A stretch of 24,344 bases of DNA from Chloracidobacterium sp. UBA3360 (GCA_002360555.1 DEQS01000006.1:1-24344); one strand, 5' to 3'; counted from the stretch's first letter, positions 1 through 8,291 are shown. The notes: generated by a model not told the origin, from the letters alone. Program-made: numbers and translations.

Positions 1-344
1 TACCTAACGTTGCGACCGCGACCGCACGCATCATGGTGAAAGGAACCGGGAATATATTTTTCGATGTGTCGAATACAAACTTTACGATCACCGCATCAAG
101 CTTTAACGTGTCGGGGCGGGTTTACGGCGTTGGAAATCGCGGTGTGCGCGGAGCCAGAGTCACCTTAACGCCTCAGACCGGATCGCCGATAATCGTATTT
201 ACGAACACATTTGGCCAATACAGCGCTGCAAATGTGCCCGGCGGAACCTATACGATCACAGCGGCCGGCAGACTATTTACCTACGCCCCGCAAAATCAGA
301 CGGTCGGCAACGATCTGGTCGGCATTGACTTTAGGCCGTTTTAG
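1..344 (+). CDS. C-terminal end of a secreted protein with a carboxypeptidase-regulatory-like domain (5' truncated)
   Basis: The reading frame is open from the window edge (first full codon at position 3) to the TAG at 342-344, giving 113 codons of a longer gene. An ATG at 33 lies inside the frame but has no ribosome binding site and splits a continuous domain, so it is not taken as the start. The first 30 residues (PNVATATARIMVKG, then NIFFDVSNTNFTIT) resemble the segment that precedes C-terminal domains in large secreted peptidases and adhesins of Blastocatellia. Residues from about 38 on (VSGRVYGVGNRGVRGARVTL, ending GIDFRPF) form a carboxypeptidase-regulatory-like beta-sandwich, usually an extracellular accessory or anchoring domain. 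The catalytic or main part lies outside the window, so the function of the whole protein is unknown. The stop overlaps the metH stop tail to tail by 4 bp. Confidence 0.8.
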   Translation, partial: PNVATATARIMVKGTGNIFFDVSNTNFTITASSFNVSGRVYGVGNRGVRGARVTLTPQTGSPIIVFTNTFGQYSAANVPGGTYTITAAGRLFTYAPQNQTVGNDLVGIDFRPF

Positions 345-3300
345 TCGATATTAAAATATTTCGCATCCGGATGATGGACGATGATCGCTGAGGTCGATTG
401 CTCAGGTTCGAGCATAAATTCGTCGGTCAATTCGACGTCGATCCGCTCGGGCTTGAGCAGTTCGAATAGCTTTGTCTGGTCCTCAAGATTTGGACACGCC
501 GGATAGCCAAAGCTGTACCGCGAGCCTTGGTAACCTTGATGAAAGAGTTTTGCCATTTCCGGCGCATCCGCACCCGCGATGCCCAATTCCTCACGAATCC
601 GCTTATGCCACATCTCAGCCAGAGCCTCAGCCGACTCGACCGATAATCCGTGAAACAACAGATAATCAGTGTAATTATCCGATTTGAATAGCTTTGCTGA
701 ATGCTCGCTCGCCTTGCGGCCCATTGTCACGAGATCAAATGCAACAACGTCCGTTTTGCCCGATTCGACAGAGGCAAAATAATCCGCCAGACATAGATTT
801 TTCCCACCCCTTTGCTCAACTGGCTGCCGTGGAAATGTGAACCTCATTCTTTCCGTCTTTAGATCGTCTTCCCAGATGATCAGGTTGTTGCCGTCGCTGT
901 TACACGGAAAATAGCCGTAAACCAGTTTCGCCTCAAGCAATTTTTGGCCGATAGCCTGAGCCTTGATCTCGTCAAATTTTGGATAAACCGTCGTCGCGAG
1001 CAGTTCGTCGTAATCTTCTTTCGAAGACTTACCCTGCTTGTATTGCCACTGCCCTTTGAACAAAGCCGTCTCGTTAATAAAATCAAAAACCTTTGTCAGG
1101 TCTTTGATCTCGACGACCTTTGAGCCATAAAAAGGAGCTATTGGTAATTGCTCAACCACGCCGACATCGGAACGCGTAGTGTGTGTCGTGTCACCCGCCG
1201 AACGGGTCGAAACCCTTGCGGCTGCTTTGCCCAGCTTGGCATCCTCGCCGACAAGGTCTTCTTCATCACCAACTGTAATGATGTCGGTGTCCGCTCCCAC
1301 GGCGACGGCTTTTGTCTCAACAAACTCAACAGACTCACTTAACTCACCACTCGTTAATTCGTCCATCGCGTGCAATCCATCAAACGCATCTCGGGCATAA
1401 AACAATTTGCCATTAAATAGCGGAATAAGATCCGCATCTACATAGCGGCGATTGAGAGCCGCTCCGCCAAGAATTACGGGAACCTTAATGCCGCGTTCGT
1501 TCATCAGTTCGAGATTGTCCCGCATGATCAGCGTCGATTTTACGAGCAGACCGCTCATGCCGATCGCGTCGCAATTAGACTCCTCTGCGGCACGCAGAAT
1601 ATCGTCGATCGGCTGTTTGATGCCTAGATTTATTACCCTATAGCCGTTGTTGGTGAGAATAATATCGACCAGATTTTTCCCAATATCGTGCACATCACCC
1701 TTAACCGTCGCGAGTACAAGAACACCTTTGTTCGAACCCTCGACCTTTTCCATAAACGGTTCGAGGAATTTCACCGCCGCCTTCATCGACTCGGCCGATT
1801 GCAGCACAAACGGCAATTGCATCTGGCCCGAACCGAACAGTTCACCGACAGTTTTCATACCATCCAGCAGCAGATCGTTGATGATCTCAAGCGGCGGATA
1901 TTTCTCAAGCGCGACTTTTAGCGAGTCTTCGAGCCCGATGCGTTCGCCGTCGATGATGTGGTGTTTTAGCTTTTCTTCGATCGGCAGATTTGAGATGTCG
2001 GGTTTGATCGACTGAGCCGATTTGCCTTGAAACATATTCGAAAAATCGCCGAGCGGATCGTATGTGCAGATGTCACCGTCAAACTTTCGCCGGTCGTAGA
2101 TCAGGTCACGAGCCGTATCGATCTCAAGCTCTGAGAATCTCATCAACGGCAATATTTTCGATGCGTTAACAATGGCCGAGTTCATACCCGCATCGACGCA
2201 ATCATGCAGAAACACCGAATTGAGCACCACACGAGCCGCCGGATTTAGACCAAACGAGATGTTTGAAACACCGAGGATAATATTCGCATCGGGCATTTCC
2301 TCATGAATTTGCCTGATCGCATTGATCGTCTCGACCGCGTTTTTGCGATCTTCTTCGATACCGGTCGAGATCGGCAAAGCGAGCGGATCAAAGAAAATAT
2401 CGTGCGATTCGATGCCGTATTCGACCGCCTGTTTATAGGCACGACGAGCGATTTTTACCTTGTCGTCGAACGAACGTGCCATGCCGTCTTCGTCGATCAG
2501 GCCGATAACGACGCCGGCTCCAAAGCGTTTGGCGAGATCGAGAACCTTCAGAAATCGTTCTTCGCCGTCTTCGTAATTTGTTGAGTTTAATAGAGATTTG
2601 CCGCCCGCGTGTTCGAGTCCGGCTTCCATCTTTTCCCACTCGGTCGAGTCGAACATGAGCGGTATCTTGACTGCTGTCGCAAGCCGCGAAGCAAGCTCGT
2701 GCATATCCGCGACGCCATTACGCCCGACAAAATCGACGTTGACATCGAGAATGTGCGCCCCTTCTTTCTCCTGCGATTTGGCAAGCGAGATCAGCCCGTC
2801 CCAATCCTCAGCGTCGAGCAGATCGCGCATCTTCTTCGAACCCGACGCATTGACCCGCTCACCGACGATCAAAAACGAAGCGTCCTGCGTATAAGGCTGC
2901 TGAAAATAGATCGACGATGCCGACGGCGTCAGTTTCGCGTTTCTTTCTTTAGGCGAGATGCCGCTCAGACGCTCTACAACTTGCCGCAAATGCTCCGGCG
3001 ACGTGCCGCAGCAGCCGCCGACGATATTCGCACCAAAATCGTTCGCAAAATGCTCGACCTGTGCCGCAAAACTCTCGGGCGTCTCGTCATAATGCTGCTT
3101 GCCGTCTTTGACCTCAGGCAAACCGGCGTTCGGCAGAACCGACACAGGGATCGGCGAATTTTCGCACAGATAGCGAAAACTATCAGCCATGTGCTTTGGC
3201 CCTGTGCCGCAGTTCATGCCGATAACATCGATCGGAAACGGCTCGAGCGCGGTCAAAGCCGCACCGATCTCGGTCCCGTTGAGCATCGTTCCAAAGATCT

Positions 3301-3883
3301 CGATCGTCACCGAAGCGATCACCGGCAGCTTGATCTTGGTCTTTTCAAAATGCTCAAAAATTGCCGCAAGTGCCGCTTTTGTCTGCAGCAGGTCCTGACA
3401 AGTCTCGACCATCATCAGATCCGCACCGCCGTCAACCAGCCCGCGAACCTGTTCGACATAAGCCGCTTTCAGATCGTTATAGGTAATATGCCCAAGCGTC
3501 GGCAGCTTAGTTCCCGGACCGATCGAACCGGCAACGAAACGAGGTTTGTCGTTGGTCGAGTAACCGCTCGCAACACGCTTAGCCAACTCAGCAGCCTTAA
3601 AATTAACGTCGTAAGTCTTATCCGCGATCCCAAACTCGACCAACACAACCTCGCTGCCGCCAAAGCTGTTCGTCTCGATCACATCGCACCCGACATCCAA
3701 AAACGCCGAATGCACCGTCTCGATCGCGTCAGGTCGCGTATAAAGCAGATTTTCCGAACAATTCTCAAAATTCGGCCCGCCCCAATCCTCGATCGGCAAA
3801 CTCAGCGACTGCAAATACGTCCCCATCGCACCGTCAAAGACGATGATCTTTTCTTTTAATAGCTCCAGAAATTCCATACTCAT
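341..3883 (-). CDS. metH: Cobalamin-dependent methionine synthase MetH
   Basis: This 1180-residue enzyme transfers a methyl group from 5-methyltetrahydrofolate to homocysteine through cobalamin, making methionine in the cytoplasm. All modules are visible. The homocysteine domain has GAMGT (18-22) and zinc ligands Cys225 and Cys291/Cys292 (NCGTGP, GGCCGTSP). The pterin domain starts at about 337 (FLIVGERVNASGSKK). The cobalamin cap and Rossmann domains lie at about 640-840, with DxHxxG at 730-735 and His732 as the lower cobalt ligand. The SAM-binding reactivation domain runs from about 905 to the end, with RYSFGYPACP at 1122-1131. Length is close to the E. coli enzyme (about 1227). A Ser/Thr- and acid-rich linker (about 845-905) between cobalamin and activation domains looks longer than usual. 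The ATG overlaps the stop of the upstream YcxB-like gene (ATGA), so the two are probably translationally coupled and share the leader near 4424-4571. Confidence 0.97.
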   Translation of the reverse strand: MSMEFLELLKEKIIVFDGAMGTYLQSLSLPIEDWGGPNFENCSENLLYTRPDAIETVHSAFLDVGCDVIETNSFGGSEVVLVEFGIADKTYDVNFKAAELAKRVASGYSTNDKPRFVAGSIGPGTKLPTLGHITYNDLKAAYVEQVRGLVDGGADLMMVETCQDLLQTKAALAAIFEHFEKTKIKLPVIASVTIEIFGTMLNGTEIGAALTALEPFPIDVIGMNCGTGPKHMADSFRYLCENSPIPVSVLPNAGLPEVKDGKQHYDETPESFAAQVEHFANDFGANIVGGCCGTSPEHLRQVVERLSGISPKERNAKLTPSASSIYFQQPYTQDASFLIVGERVNASGSKKMRDLLDAEDWDGLISLAKSQEKEGAHILDVNVDFVGRNGVADMHELASRLATAVKIPLMFDSTEWEKMEAGLEHAGGKSLLNSTNYEDGEERFLKVLDLAKRFGAGVVIGLIDEDGMARSFDDKVKIARRAYKQAVEYGIESHDIFFDPLALPISTGIEEDRKNAVETINAIRQIHEEMPDANIILGVSNISFGLNPAARVVLNSVFLHDCVDAGMNSAIVNASKILPLMRFSELEIDTARDLIYDRRKFDGDICTYDPLGDFSNMFQGKSAQSIKPDISNLPIEEKLKHHIIDGERIGLEDSLKVALEKYPPLEIINDLLLDGMKTVGELFGSGQMQLPFVLQSAESMKAAVKFLEPFMEKVEGSNKGVLVLATVKGDVHDIGKNLVDIILTNNGYRVINLGIKQPIDDILRAAEESNCDAIGMSGLLVKSTLIMRDNLELMNERGIKVPVILGGAALNRRYVDADLIPLFNGKLFYARDAFDGLHAMDELTSGELSESVEFVETKAVAVGADTDIITVGDEEDLVGEDAKLGKAAARVSTRSAGDTTHTTRSDVGVVEQLPIAPFYGSKVVEIKDLTKVFDFINETALFKGQWQYKQGKSSKEDYDELLATTVYPKFDEIKAQAIGQKLLEAKLVYGYFPCNSDGNNLIIWEDDLKTERMRFTFPRQPVEQRGGKNLCLADYFASVESGKTDVVAFDLVTMGRKASEHSAKLFKSDNYTDYLLFHGLSVESAEALAEMWHKRIREELGIAGADAPEMAKLFHQGYQGSRYSFGYPACPNLEDQTKLFELLKPERIDVELTDEFMLEPEQSTSAIIVHHPDAKYFNID

Positions 3884-4401
3884 GCTCTAAGCGTCGCTTT
3901 TCGACCCATTCTTTGCTTCAAAATCTCACGTAGTCGTTCCACCTCTCGATCGTTCGAGAAGTAACGCTTTGGCACACCAAAAAAGATATTGTGTTGCGGA
4001 AAGAAGATGAAATCCGATTTGGTTTCGCAAACCTTTTCATACCTCTCCCATCTCGCTTCAGTCGACGAATTAGGGGTTATGGTCTTTATTCCGTCCTCTT
4101 CAAATACGACTTCCGTTGGCTGAGCCGTTGCCTCTATCTTTTTCGCCTGTCGCCGAATACTCAGATAAGTTATGGTCGCGAGTGCCAGCGGCAAAATTAT
4201 TGTCGTAAGTAGTAAGGTTGGAACCACTCCCGAATCCTGAATATTAGTCTTCACGGCAGCGAGATAAAACGTGAAAAACCAAAGAAAGATGAGTACAACG
4301 CCCAAGGTGATCGCCGTTCGCTTCCATCGATACCAAATCAAAATACGAATAAAGTCAGAGGAAGTCGGCGTATACTGAATTCTAATTTCGGTATTACTCA
4401 T
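3880..4401 (-). CDS. YcxB-like small membrane protein, first gene of the metH operon
   Basis: The product has 173 residues. The frame extends to an ATG at 4413, but the ATG at 4401 (MSNTEIRIQY) is preferred because GGAG lies 6 nt before it. Two hydrophobic segments follow, roughly residues 30-48 (ITLGVVLIFLWFFTFYLAAV region) and 58-80 (VPTLLLTTIILPLALATITY). The C-terminal part (VVFEEDGIKTITPNSSTEARWERYEKV, through FFPQHNIFFGVPKRYF) matches the pattern of the YcxB-like C-terminal domain: a small beta-rich cytosolic domain with a Tyr/Phe-rich strand and a conserved PKRxF ending. No catalytic residues are evident and the role is unknown. Its TGA overlaps the metH ATG by 4 bp, which argues for one transcript. 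Whether this protein has anything to do with methionine synthesis cannot be told from sequence. Confidence 0.85.
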   Translation of the reverse strand: MSNTEIRIQYTPTSSDFIRILIWYRWKRTAITLGVVLIFLWFFTFYLAAVKTNIQDSGVVPTLLLTTIILPLALATITYLSIRRQAKKIEATAQPTEVVFEEDGIKTITPNSSTEARWERYEKVCETKSDFIFFPQHNIFFGVPKRYFSNDREVERLREILKQRMGRKATLRA

Positions 4402-4423
4402 TCGCAACTCCATTCACAAAATC

Positions 4424-4456
4424 AAAAAAACTCTGTGCCAAACAAGCACAGAGTTT
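4424..4456 (-). terminator. Intrinsic terminator in the leader of the YcxB-metH operon
   Basis: On the minus strand AAACTCTGTGC (4456-4446) and GCACAGAGTTT (4438-4428) form a perfect 11-bp hairpin with a 7-nt loop, followed directly by seven T residues (4430-4424, some shared with the stem). It lies only 22 nt upstream of the YcxB-like start codon. No minus-strand protein gene lies upstream before 5673, so this is best read as a leader attenuator or the 3' end of a small RNA rather than the terminator of a preceding gene. Confidence 0.85.
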
Positions 4457-4536
4457 CGTAAGATTCGTTCGACTCTTTGCTGTTTAGCGGTTTATTTTAC
4501 GTGGCCGCAAGTTGCAATAACTCACCACATCTCAAG
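4457..4536 (-). promoter_or_regulatory. Candidate structured leader RNA (H-type pseudoknot plus antiterminator), unassigned class
   Basis: Between the candidate promoter and the terminator the minus strand can form an H-type pseudoknot. ATGTGG (4530-4525) pairs with CCACGT (4504-4499, one G-U). GCGG (4508-4505), directly abutting CCACGT, pairs with CCGC (4490-4487). TTGC (4517-4514) can pair with GCAA (4480-4477). An A-rich stretch (AAAATAAA, 4498-4491) crosses the helix. GCAAAGAGT (4480-4472) is alternatively complementary, with one mismatch, to ACTCTGTGC (4454-4446), the 5' arm of the terminator. The two structures are mutually exclusive, as in transcription-attenuating riboswitches. It does not match the SAM, SAH, cobalamin or other riboswitch consensus sequences I can recall. 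The stems are short, so chance is possible. Confidence 0.4.
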
Positions 4537-4542
4537 TTATAG

Positions 4543-4571
4543 AGTTTAGTTAGTATCGGGGTTTGAGTCAA
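4543..4571 (-). promoter_or_regulatory. Candidate sigma70-type promoter for the YcxB-metH leader
   Basis: On the minus strand TTGACT (4571-4566) is followed after 17 bp by TAAACT (4548-4543). Transcription would start near 4536 and run about 110 nt to the hairpin at 4456-4424. The -35 is near-consensus and the -10 matches at four of six positions. Confidence 0.45.
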
Positions 4572-4606
4572 CCCAAGCTTAATGTCCAATCTGTAGATCT
4601 TAGACG

Positions 4607-4673
4607 GAAGCCCGCACGGAGTAAGGGCGTTGCATCCAACTTGAGAGCTACGCCCTTACTTCGTGCGGGCTTC
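4607..4673. repeat. Long imperfect palindrome, REP/MITE-like element
   Basis: Two 24-nt arms (4607-4630 and 4650-4673) are inverted copies with one mismatch, separated by a 19-nt loop. The arms begin GAAGCCCGCACG and end TAAGGGCGT. There is no flanking T-run, so it is not a typical terminator, and no transposase is nearby. It is much more GC-rich than the surrounding intergenic DNA. It creates spurious short open frames on both strands, including an apparent N-terminal extension of the next gene. The 368-nt gap 4414-4781 otherwise holds only the metH-operon leader and the upstream region of the 4782 gene. Confidence 0.75.
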
Positions 4674-4781
4674 TGCCCAAATCTCCGTACAAAAATCTTT
4701 TTGCAAGAAAATTTACAACCTGTCGTTCTCCTGTTACACGACGCAAGTCTTGTAAATATAAACAATCAGGAGATAGTTCAC

Positions 4782-5588
4782 ATGTTAAAAAACATTTTCG
4801 CTTTGTCGTTTCTTTTACTCGCAACCACTTTCGGCACAACAGCCGCAATGGCAGGGACACCAAATCTCGAGGTGATGGCGTGGCAGGGTAACGCAACACC
4901 GCTTGTCGAATCGCCATATCAATACACTACGCGTGTTAGAAATATCGGCAACGGTTCCGCTCAGTCCGTCACGATCGTGGTTGAGTTTCCGCTGACGAAC
5001 ACCAGCCCAAACAAATACATTTTAGGCAAGCTCACCGGCGTTTCAGCTAGCTCAGGCACTTGTTCGACCGCCGGCAACAAGATCACGTGTAATGTTGGCA
5101 GCCTCGGCAATAATCAGACCAAGTCTGTAACATTCACGTTTGAGTTTCAGGTCGCAACTACCGCTCCGACTTTCAAAACTACCGCATCAGCCGGCACACA
5201 ACCGGAAAACAACCCGAACAACAACATCCGCGCGACCACGCCGGCTATCCGCTATCCGGACAACGTCATCGGCTCGGGCACATACATCGTGTCGTCGTGC
5301 ACCGGACGCGGGCTGACATCGTTTTATGAATGCGAACTTTTTCCAAGTTCGATCCAAACGGGCCTTTCGCTCGACTTTAACCTCGGCGGTACACTCGGCG
5401 TGACGGGATATCCGATGTACACAGGACTATGGGATCAGAACTCGCTGACCAACAAATCCCTACACTTTACAGTCGATGGCGAGCTCGAATTCAACGGTTT
5501 TGCTTCGAACGGAGCTTGCTTCAAAGGCATCACGACTTTCGTCGGCAACACAACCTACAACTCGGCCTATCGCGTCTGCGAACTATAA
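4782..5588 (+). CDS. Secreted DUF11/CARDB-like beta-sandwich protein
   Basis: The product has 268 residues. The frame is open back to 4563, but that extension runs through the palindrome at 4607-4673. The ATG at 4782 has AGGAG at 4768-4772 and begins a clear signal peptide (MLKNIFALSFLLLATTFGTT, AAMA before GTPNLE), so it is chosen. Residues of about 25-155 read as a DUF11-type immunoglobulin-like domain (YTTRVRNIGNGSAQSVTIVV, LPLT-type strands, CNVGSLGNNQTKSVTF, then NNPNNN), commonly found in secreted or surface proteins. The C-terminal 110 residues contain Cys at VSSCTGRG, FYECELF, GACFKG and RVCEL, possibly forming disulfides, and match no family I recognise. It is a single gene with its own terminator (5621-5653). 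The location is probably extracellular or periplasmic; the function is unknown. Confidence 0.85.
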   Translation: MLKNIFALSFLLLATTFGTTAAMAGTPNLEVMAWQGNATPLVESPYQYTTRVRNIGNGSAQSVTIVVEFPLTNTSPNKYILGKLTGVSASSGTCSTAGNKITCNVGSLGNNQTKSVTFTFEFQVATTAPTFKTTASAGTQPENNPNNNIRATTPAIRYPDNVIGSGTYIVSSCTGRGLTSFYECELFPSSIQTGLSLDFNLGGTLGVTGYPMYTGLWDQNSLTNKSLHFTVDGELEFNGFASNGACFKGITTFVGNTTYNSAYRVCEL

Positions 5589-5620
5589 GGCTTTTCAATA
5601 AACAACACAGCGACAATGGA

Positions 5621-5653
5621 AAAGACCACCCTTAAAAAGGTGGTCTTTTTTTG
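5621..5653 (+). terminator. Intrinsic terminator of the DUF11-like gene
   Basis: AAAGACCACC and GGTGGTCTTT form a 10-bp hairpin followed by an uninterrupted T-run. The opposite strand also ends in TTTT after the stem, so it may serve the convergent aminopeptidase gene (stop at 5673) as a bidirectional terminator. Confidence 0.9.
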
Positions 5654-5672
5654 ACTTTAACGTAGCATGCCG

Positions 5673-8291
5673 TTACGGTTTGATTGCCGCTTTGAAATCT
5701 GCATCGAGCTCCGATATCCATTTCATTACATTTGGCTCATCTTTGTATTTAGCCTTCATCGCGTCGAATAGCGGCTGGCCGCGAGGGTCGGCGATGCCGA
5801 CGAGAGCGTAGAGTGCGTCGTAAACGCCGTCACGATTGCCTGCATCCGAGGCTTGCTTTAACCTCTCCGCGACCACATCAAATGCACGCGGGTCGCCCTT
5901 GCCGGTGATGCCGACGACCATTATGGCGTTAGATCGGACCTTTGGCAGGAGCGATGTGTCCTTGAGTGCCTTATACCCGATCTCGAACCCGCGTTTATCT
6001 TCCAGCCAAGCCAACCCGATTAAGGCAGCAGACTGTATGCGGCCTTTCCAGGACGGAGTGTTGGCTAGTTTTGCCAACGCGTCAAAGGCACGCGGGTCCT
6101 TGGTCTGCCCGAGGCCGGACGCAGCATAATCGATCACCCCATAGCTGAGGTCGGACAGAGCCGCAAGATAAATGTCGGCATATTTTTTGTCCTGCGTCTC
6201 ACCGAGCAGTTCGATGGCGTCCGAGCGGATCGGAGCCTCTTTGTCTTTGGTCAGACGAATTACCGCGGCCTCGACGTTTGCATCGAGCTTAGCCGGCGGA
6301 CGCTTTTGGTTTGACGGAGGATCGGGCGAATAGATATTCGCGATCACCGACAAAGCGGCACGGCGAACGCGCCAATTCAGATCTTTCTCCGCCGATGTGA
6401 TGAGTGCGGCAACGATGCGTTCCTTTTCGGCGGCATTCGCGGCCTTTGCCTCAAGCTCGTTCATCGCCCAACGCCTGCCGATCAGATCTTTATCATTCGC
6501 CATCTGATAGAGCAGATCGTCCGTCGATTTCTCAAATTTCATCTCCTTGAGCAGCGTGCCCTCATAGTCCCAATGGACAAGCTTTGGCTTAGCCGCTGTG
6601 TCAAACGTAAACACATTCTCGGCCTGCGGCTTCATCCACACACGCGATACTTTGTTGTCAATATTCACATCGACGTAGGACTGGAAAAACTCCGTCTGGG
6701 GATATTCGTTGTTGAGATCGAGCTTTTGCGTCTGTTTGACGTTGAGCGTCAGCTTTTTGGCGGCCGCGTCGTAGGCCTGCGTAACTTCAAAAACCGGATG
6801 CCCCATCCTGTAAAGCCACTGATCAAAGAACCAATCCATCGACTGGCCGCTCGTTTCCTCGACGGCGATCCGCAGGTCTTCGGTAGAGACGGGCTGGTGT
6901 GCATTGTCAGTTAGATATCTCTTGAGCGACGCGGCAAACAGCTTGTCGCCGAGATGTTTGCGGAGCATGTGCAGCACCGAGCCGCCGCCCGGATAGGCGT
7001 AGTTGTCAAACAACCCGTCTTTGCTTGCGTAGTATTTCGTCACGATCGGACGGCGATTACCCTCTGCCCACGAACCCAAAACCGTGTTCTGATTACCGCG
7101 GATATCGTTATAGAGAAACTCTTCGTGCCCCTTGAGCTTTTCGATCCACATCGCCTCCATGTAGGTCGCAAAACTCTCGTTCAGCCAGATCTGCCCCCAA
7201 TCACGACAAGTAACATAATCGCCAAACCATTGATGTGCAAGCTCGTGCGACTGCAGCGGTTCGCTGTCGGTGTCGAGCAGCTCACGCTCGTCGTGGATCA
7301 TCTCTTCGATCTGAGTTGTGGCGGAAATGTTCTCCATCCCGCCGCCAAAATCCTCGACAAACGCCTGTGAATACTTAGCGTATGGATATTTAACGCCGGT
7401 CAGGTCCGAAAAGAACCGCATCGTCGCTGGCAGATTCTTGGTTGTTGCCGCGACTTCTTTCGTCTCGTTGACATAACCGTAGTTATAGACCGGAATGCCG
7501 TCAAAATCCTGCACAACGGGCGTCGTCTCGGCGACGACGATCGAGGTCAGATAGTTTGTGTACGGCTGTTCCATCTTCCAGTAGAACGTACGGGTATTGT
7601 CAGCGTTCTCTTTTGTCTCCATCAGTTTGCCGTTCGAGACGACAAAGAACGGCTTTGCGACGGTCACGCGAATTTCGGTCGTGCGAAAATCGTTCGGCGA
7701 GTCATACGAGGGGAACCAGTAGCGGTTAAATTCCGATTCGCCCTGCGACCAGATCTGACGTGGTTTGTTTGGATTGTCAGCCGTCGGTTTGATAAACCTT
7801 AAGCCCTGGCCAAAGCCGCCGAGTATGCCGCTGTCGCTCGCATTATTTACATAGTTCGTCTTGTAGAGCACCTTGACCCTAACGTCCTCGCCGCCTCGAT
7901 AAACGCGGTCGAGAGTGACCTCAAGATTGTCGTTGTCCTTTTTGCCGTCGTAATTAAATTTGAGTGCACCGCCGCCAACTAGCGTCACCGATTCGATCGT
8001 CATCAGAGCGGCGTCCAATGAAAACGTATCCGTATCCGCAAACGGAGCAAACGTCACCACCGTCGAGCCCATCGCCTGTTCCTTGTCCCAGTCAAACGAC
8101 AGATCAATGTCGAGATGCTTAACGTCGATCTTGCGGCTGCGGATCCAGTTGACCGGCGGCAGCTTACGCTTTTCGTCCTGTTGAACAATAACGCTCCGAG
8201 CCATCGGCCGTGCCTGCACCATCGCAGACAAAGCAAACATAACGATCATCGTGCCCGCGAACATCCGGCGGACAATACTCTGTGTGGTCAT
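5673..8291 (-). CDS. Exported M1-family zinc aminopeptidase with C-terminal HEAT repeats
   Basis: The product has 872 residues. The frame starts with a TTG at 8303, but the ATG at 8291 is preferred: GAGG precedes it by 7 nt and overlaps that TTG codon. Residues 1-27 are an export signal (RRMFAGTMIVMFALSAMVQA). The catalytic part has GGGMEN at about 316-321, the substrate amino-terminus-binding exopeptidase motif. HELAH follows at 349-353 with the second glutamate in WLNES at 372, giving the M1 zinc ligands. A Tyr in YAYPGGGSVLHML at about 433 is the likely transition-state residue. From about residue 600 the chain becomes alpha-helical repeats (RRWAMNELEAKA, VRRAALSVIANI, IRSDAIELLGET, RSNAIMVVGITG) like HEAT/PBS repeats. 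It probably removes N-terminal residues from peptides in the periplasm or outside. All catalytic residues are present. It faces the DUF11-like gene tail to tail. Confidence 0.95.
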   Translation of the reverse strand: MTTQSIVRRMFAGTMIVMFALSAMVQARPMARSVIVQQDEKRKLPPVNWIRSRKIDVKHLDIDLSFDWDKEQAMGSTVVTFAPFADTDTFSLDAALMTIESVTLVGGGALKFNYDGKKDNDNLEVTLDRVYRGGEDVRVKVLYKTNYVNNASDSGILGGFGQGLRFIKPTADNPNKPRQIWSQGESEFNRYWFPSYDSPNDFRTTEIRVTVAKPFFVVSNGKLMETKENADNTRTFYWKMEQPYTNYLTSIVVAETTPVVQDFDGIPVYNYGYVNETKEVAATTKNLPATMRFFSDLTGVKYPYAKYSQAFVEDFGGGMENISATTQIEEMIHDERELLDTDSEPLQSHELAHQWFGDYVTCRDWGQIWLNESFATYMEAMWIEKLKGHEEFLYNDIRGNQNTVLGSWAEGNRRPIVTKYYASKDGLFDNYAYPGGGSVLHMLRKHLGDKLFAASLKRYLTDNAHQPVSTEDLRIAVEETSGQSMDWFFDQWLYRMGHPVFEVTQAYDAAAKKLTLNVKQTQKLDLNNEYPQTEFFQSYVDVNIDNKVSRVWMKPQAENVFTFDTAAKPKLVHWDYEGTLLKEMKFEKSTDDLLYQMANDKDLIGRRWAMNELEAKAANAAEKERIVAALITSAEKDLNWRVRRAALSVIANIYSPDPPSNQKRPPAKLDANVEAAVIRLTKDKEAPIRSDAIELLGETQDKKYADIYLAALSDLSYGVIDYAASGLGQTKDPRAFDALAKLANTPSWKGRIQSAALIGLAWLEDKRGFEIGYKALKDTSLLPKVRSNAIMVVGITGKGDPRAFDVVAERLKQASDAGNRDGVYDALYALVGIADPRGQPLFDAMKAKYKDEPNVMKWISELDADFKAAIKP

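Noticed and set aside
2609..3859. 416-codon plus-strand frame opposite metH
   Set aside because: It is rich in Arg, His and Gln, has no recognisable domain or ribosome binding site, and lies wholly antisense to a fully intact, motif-verified metH. It is a shadow of biased codon use.
4457..4540. tRNA- or tmRNA-like gene in the metH leader (T-loop-like GAGTCGAACGAATC)
   Set aside because: No matching acceptor, D or anticodon arms and no tag-peptide frame could be found.
4563..4781. N-terminal extension of the DUF11-like protein
   Set aside because: It reads through the palindrome at 4607-4673 and would place the signal peptide 73 residues inside the chain; the ATG at 4782 has a good ribosome binding site.
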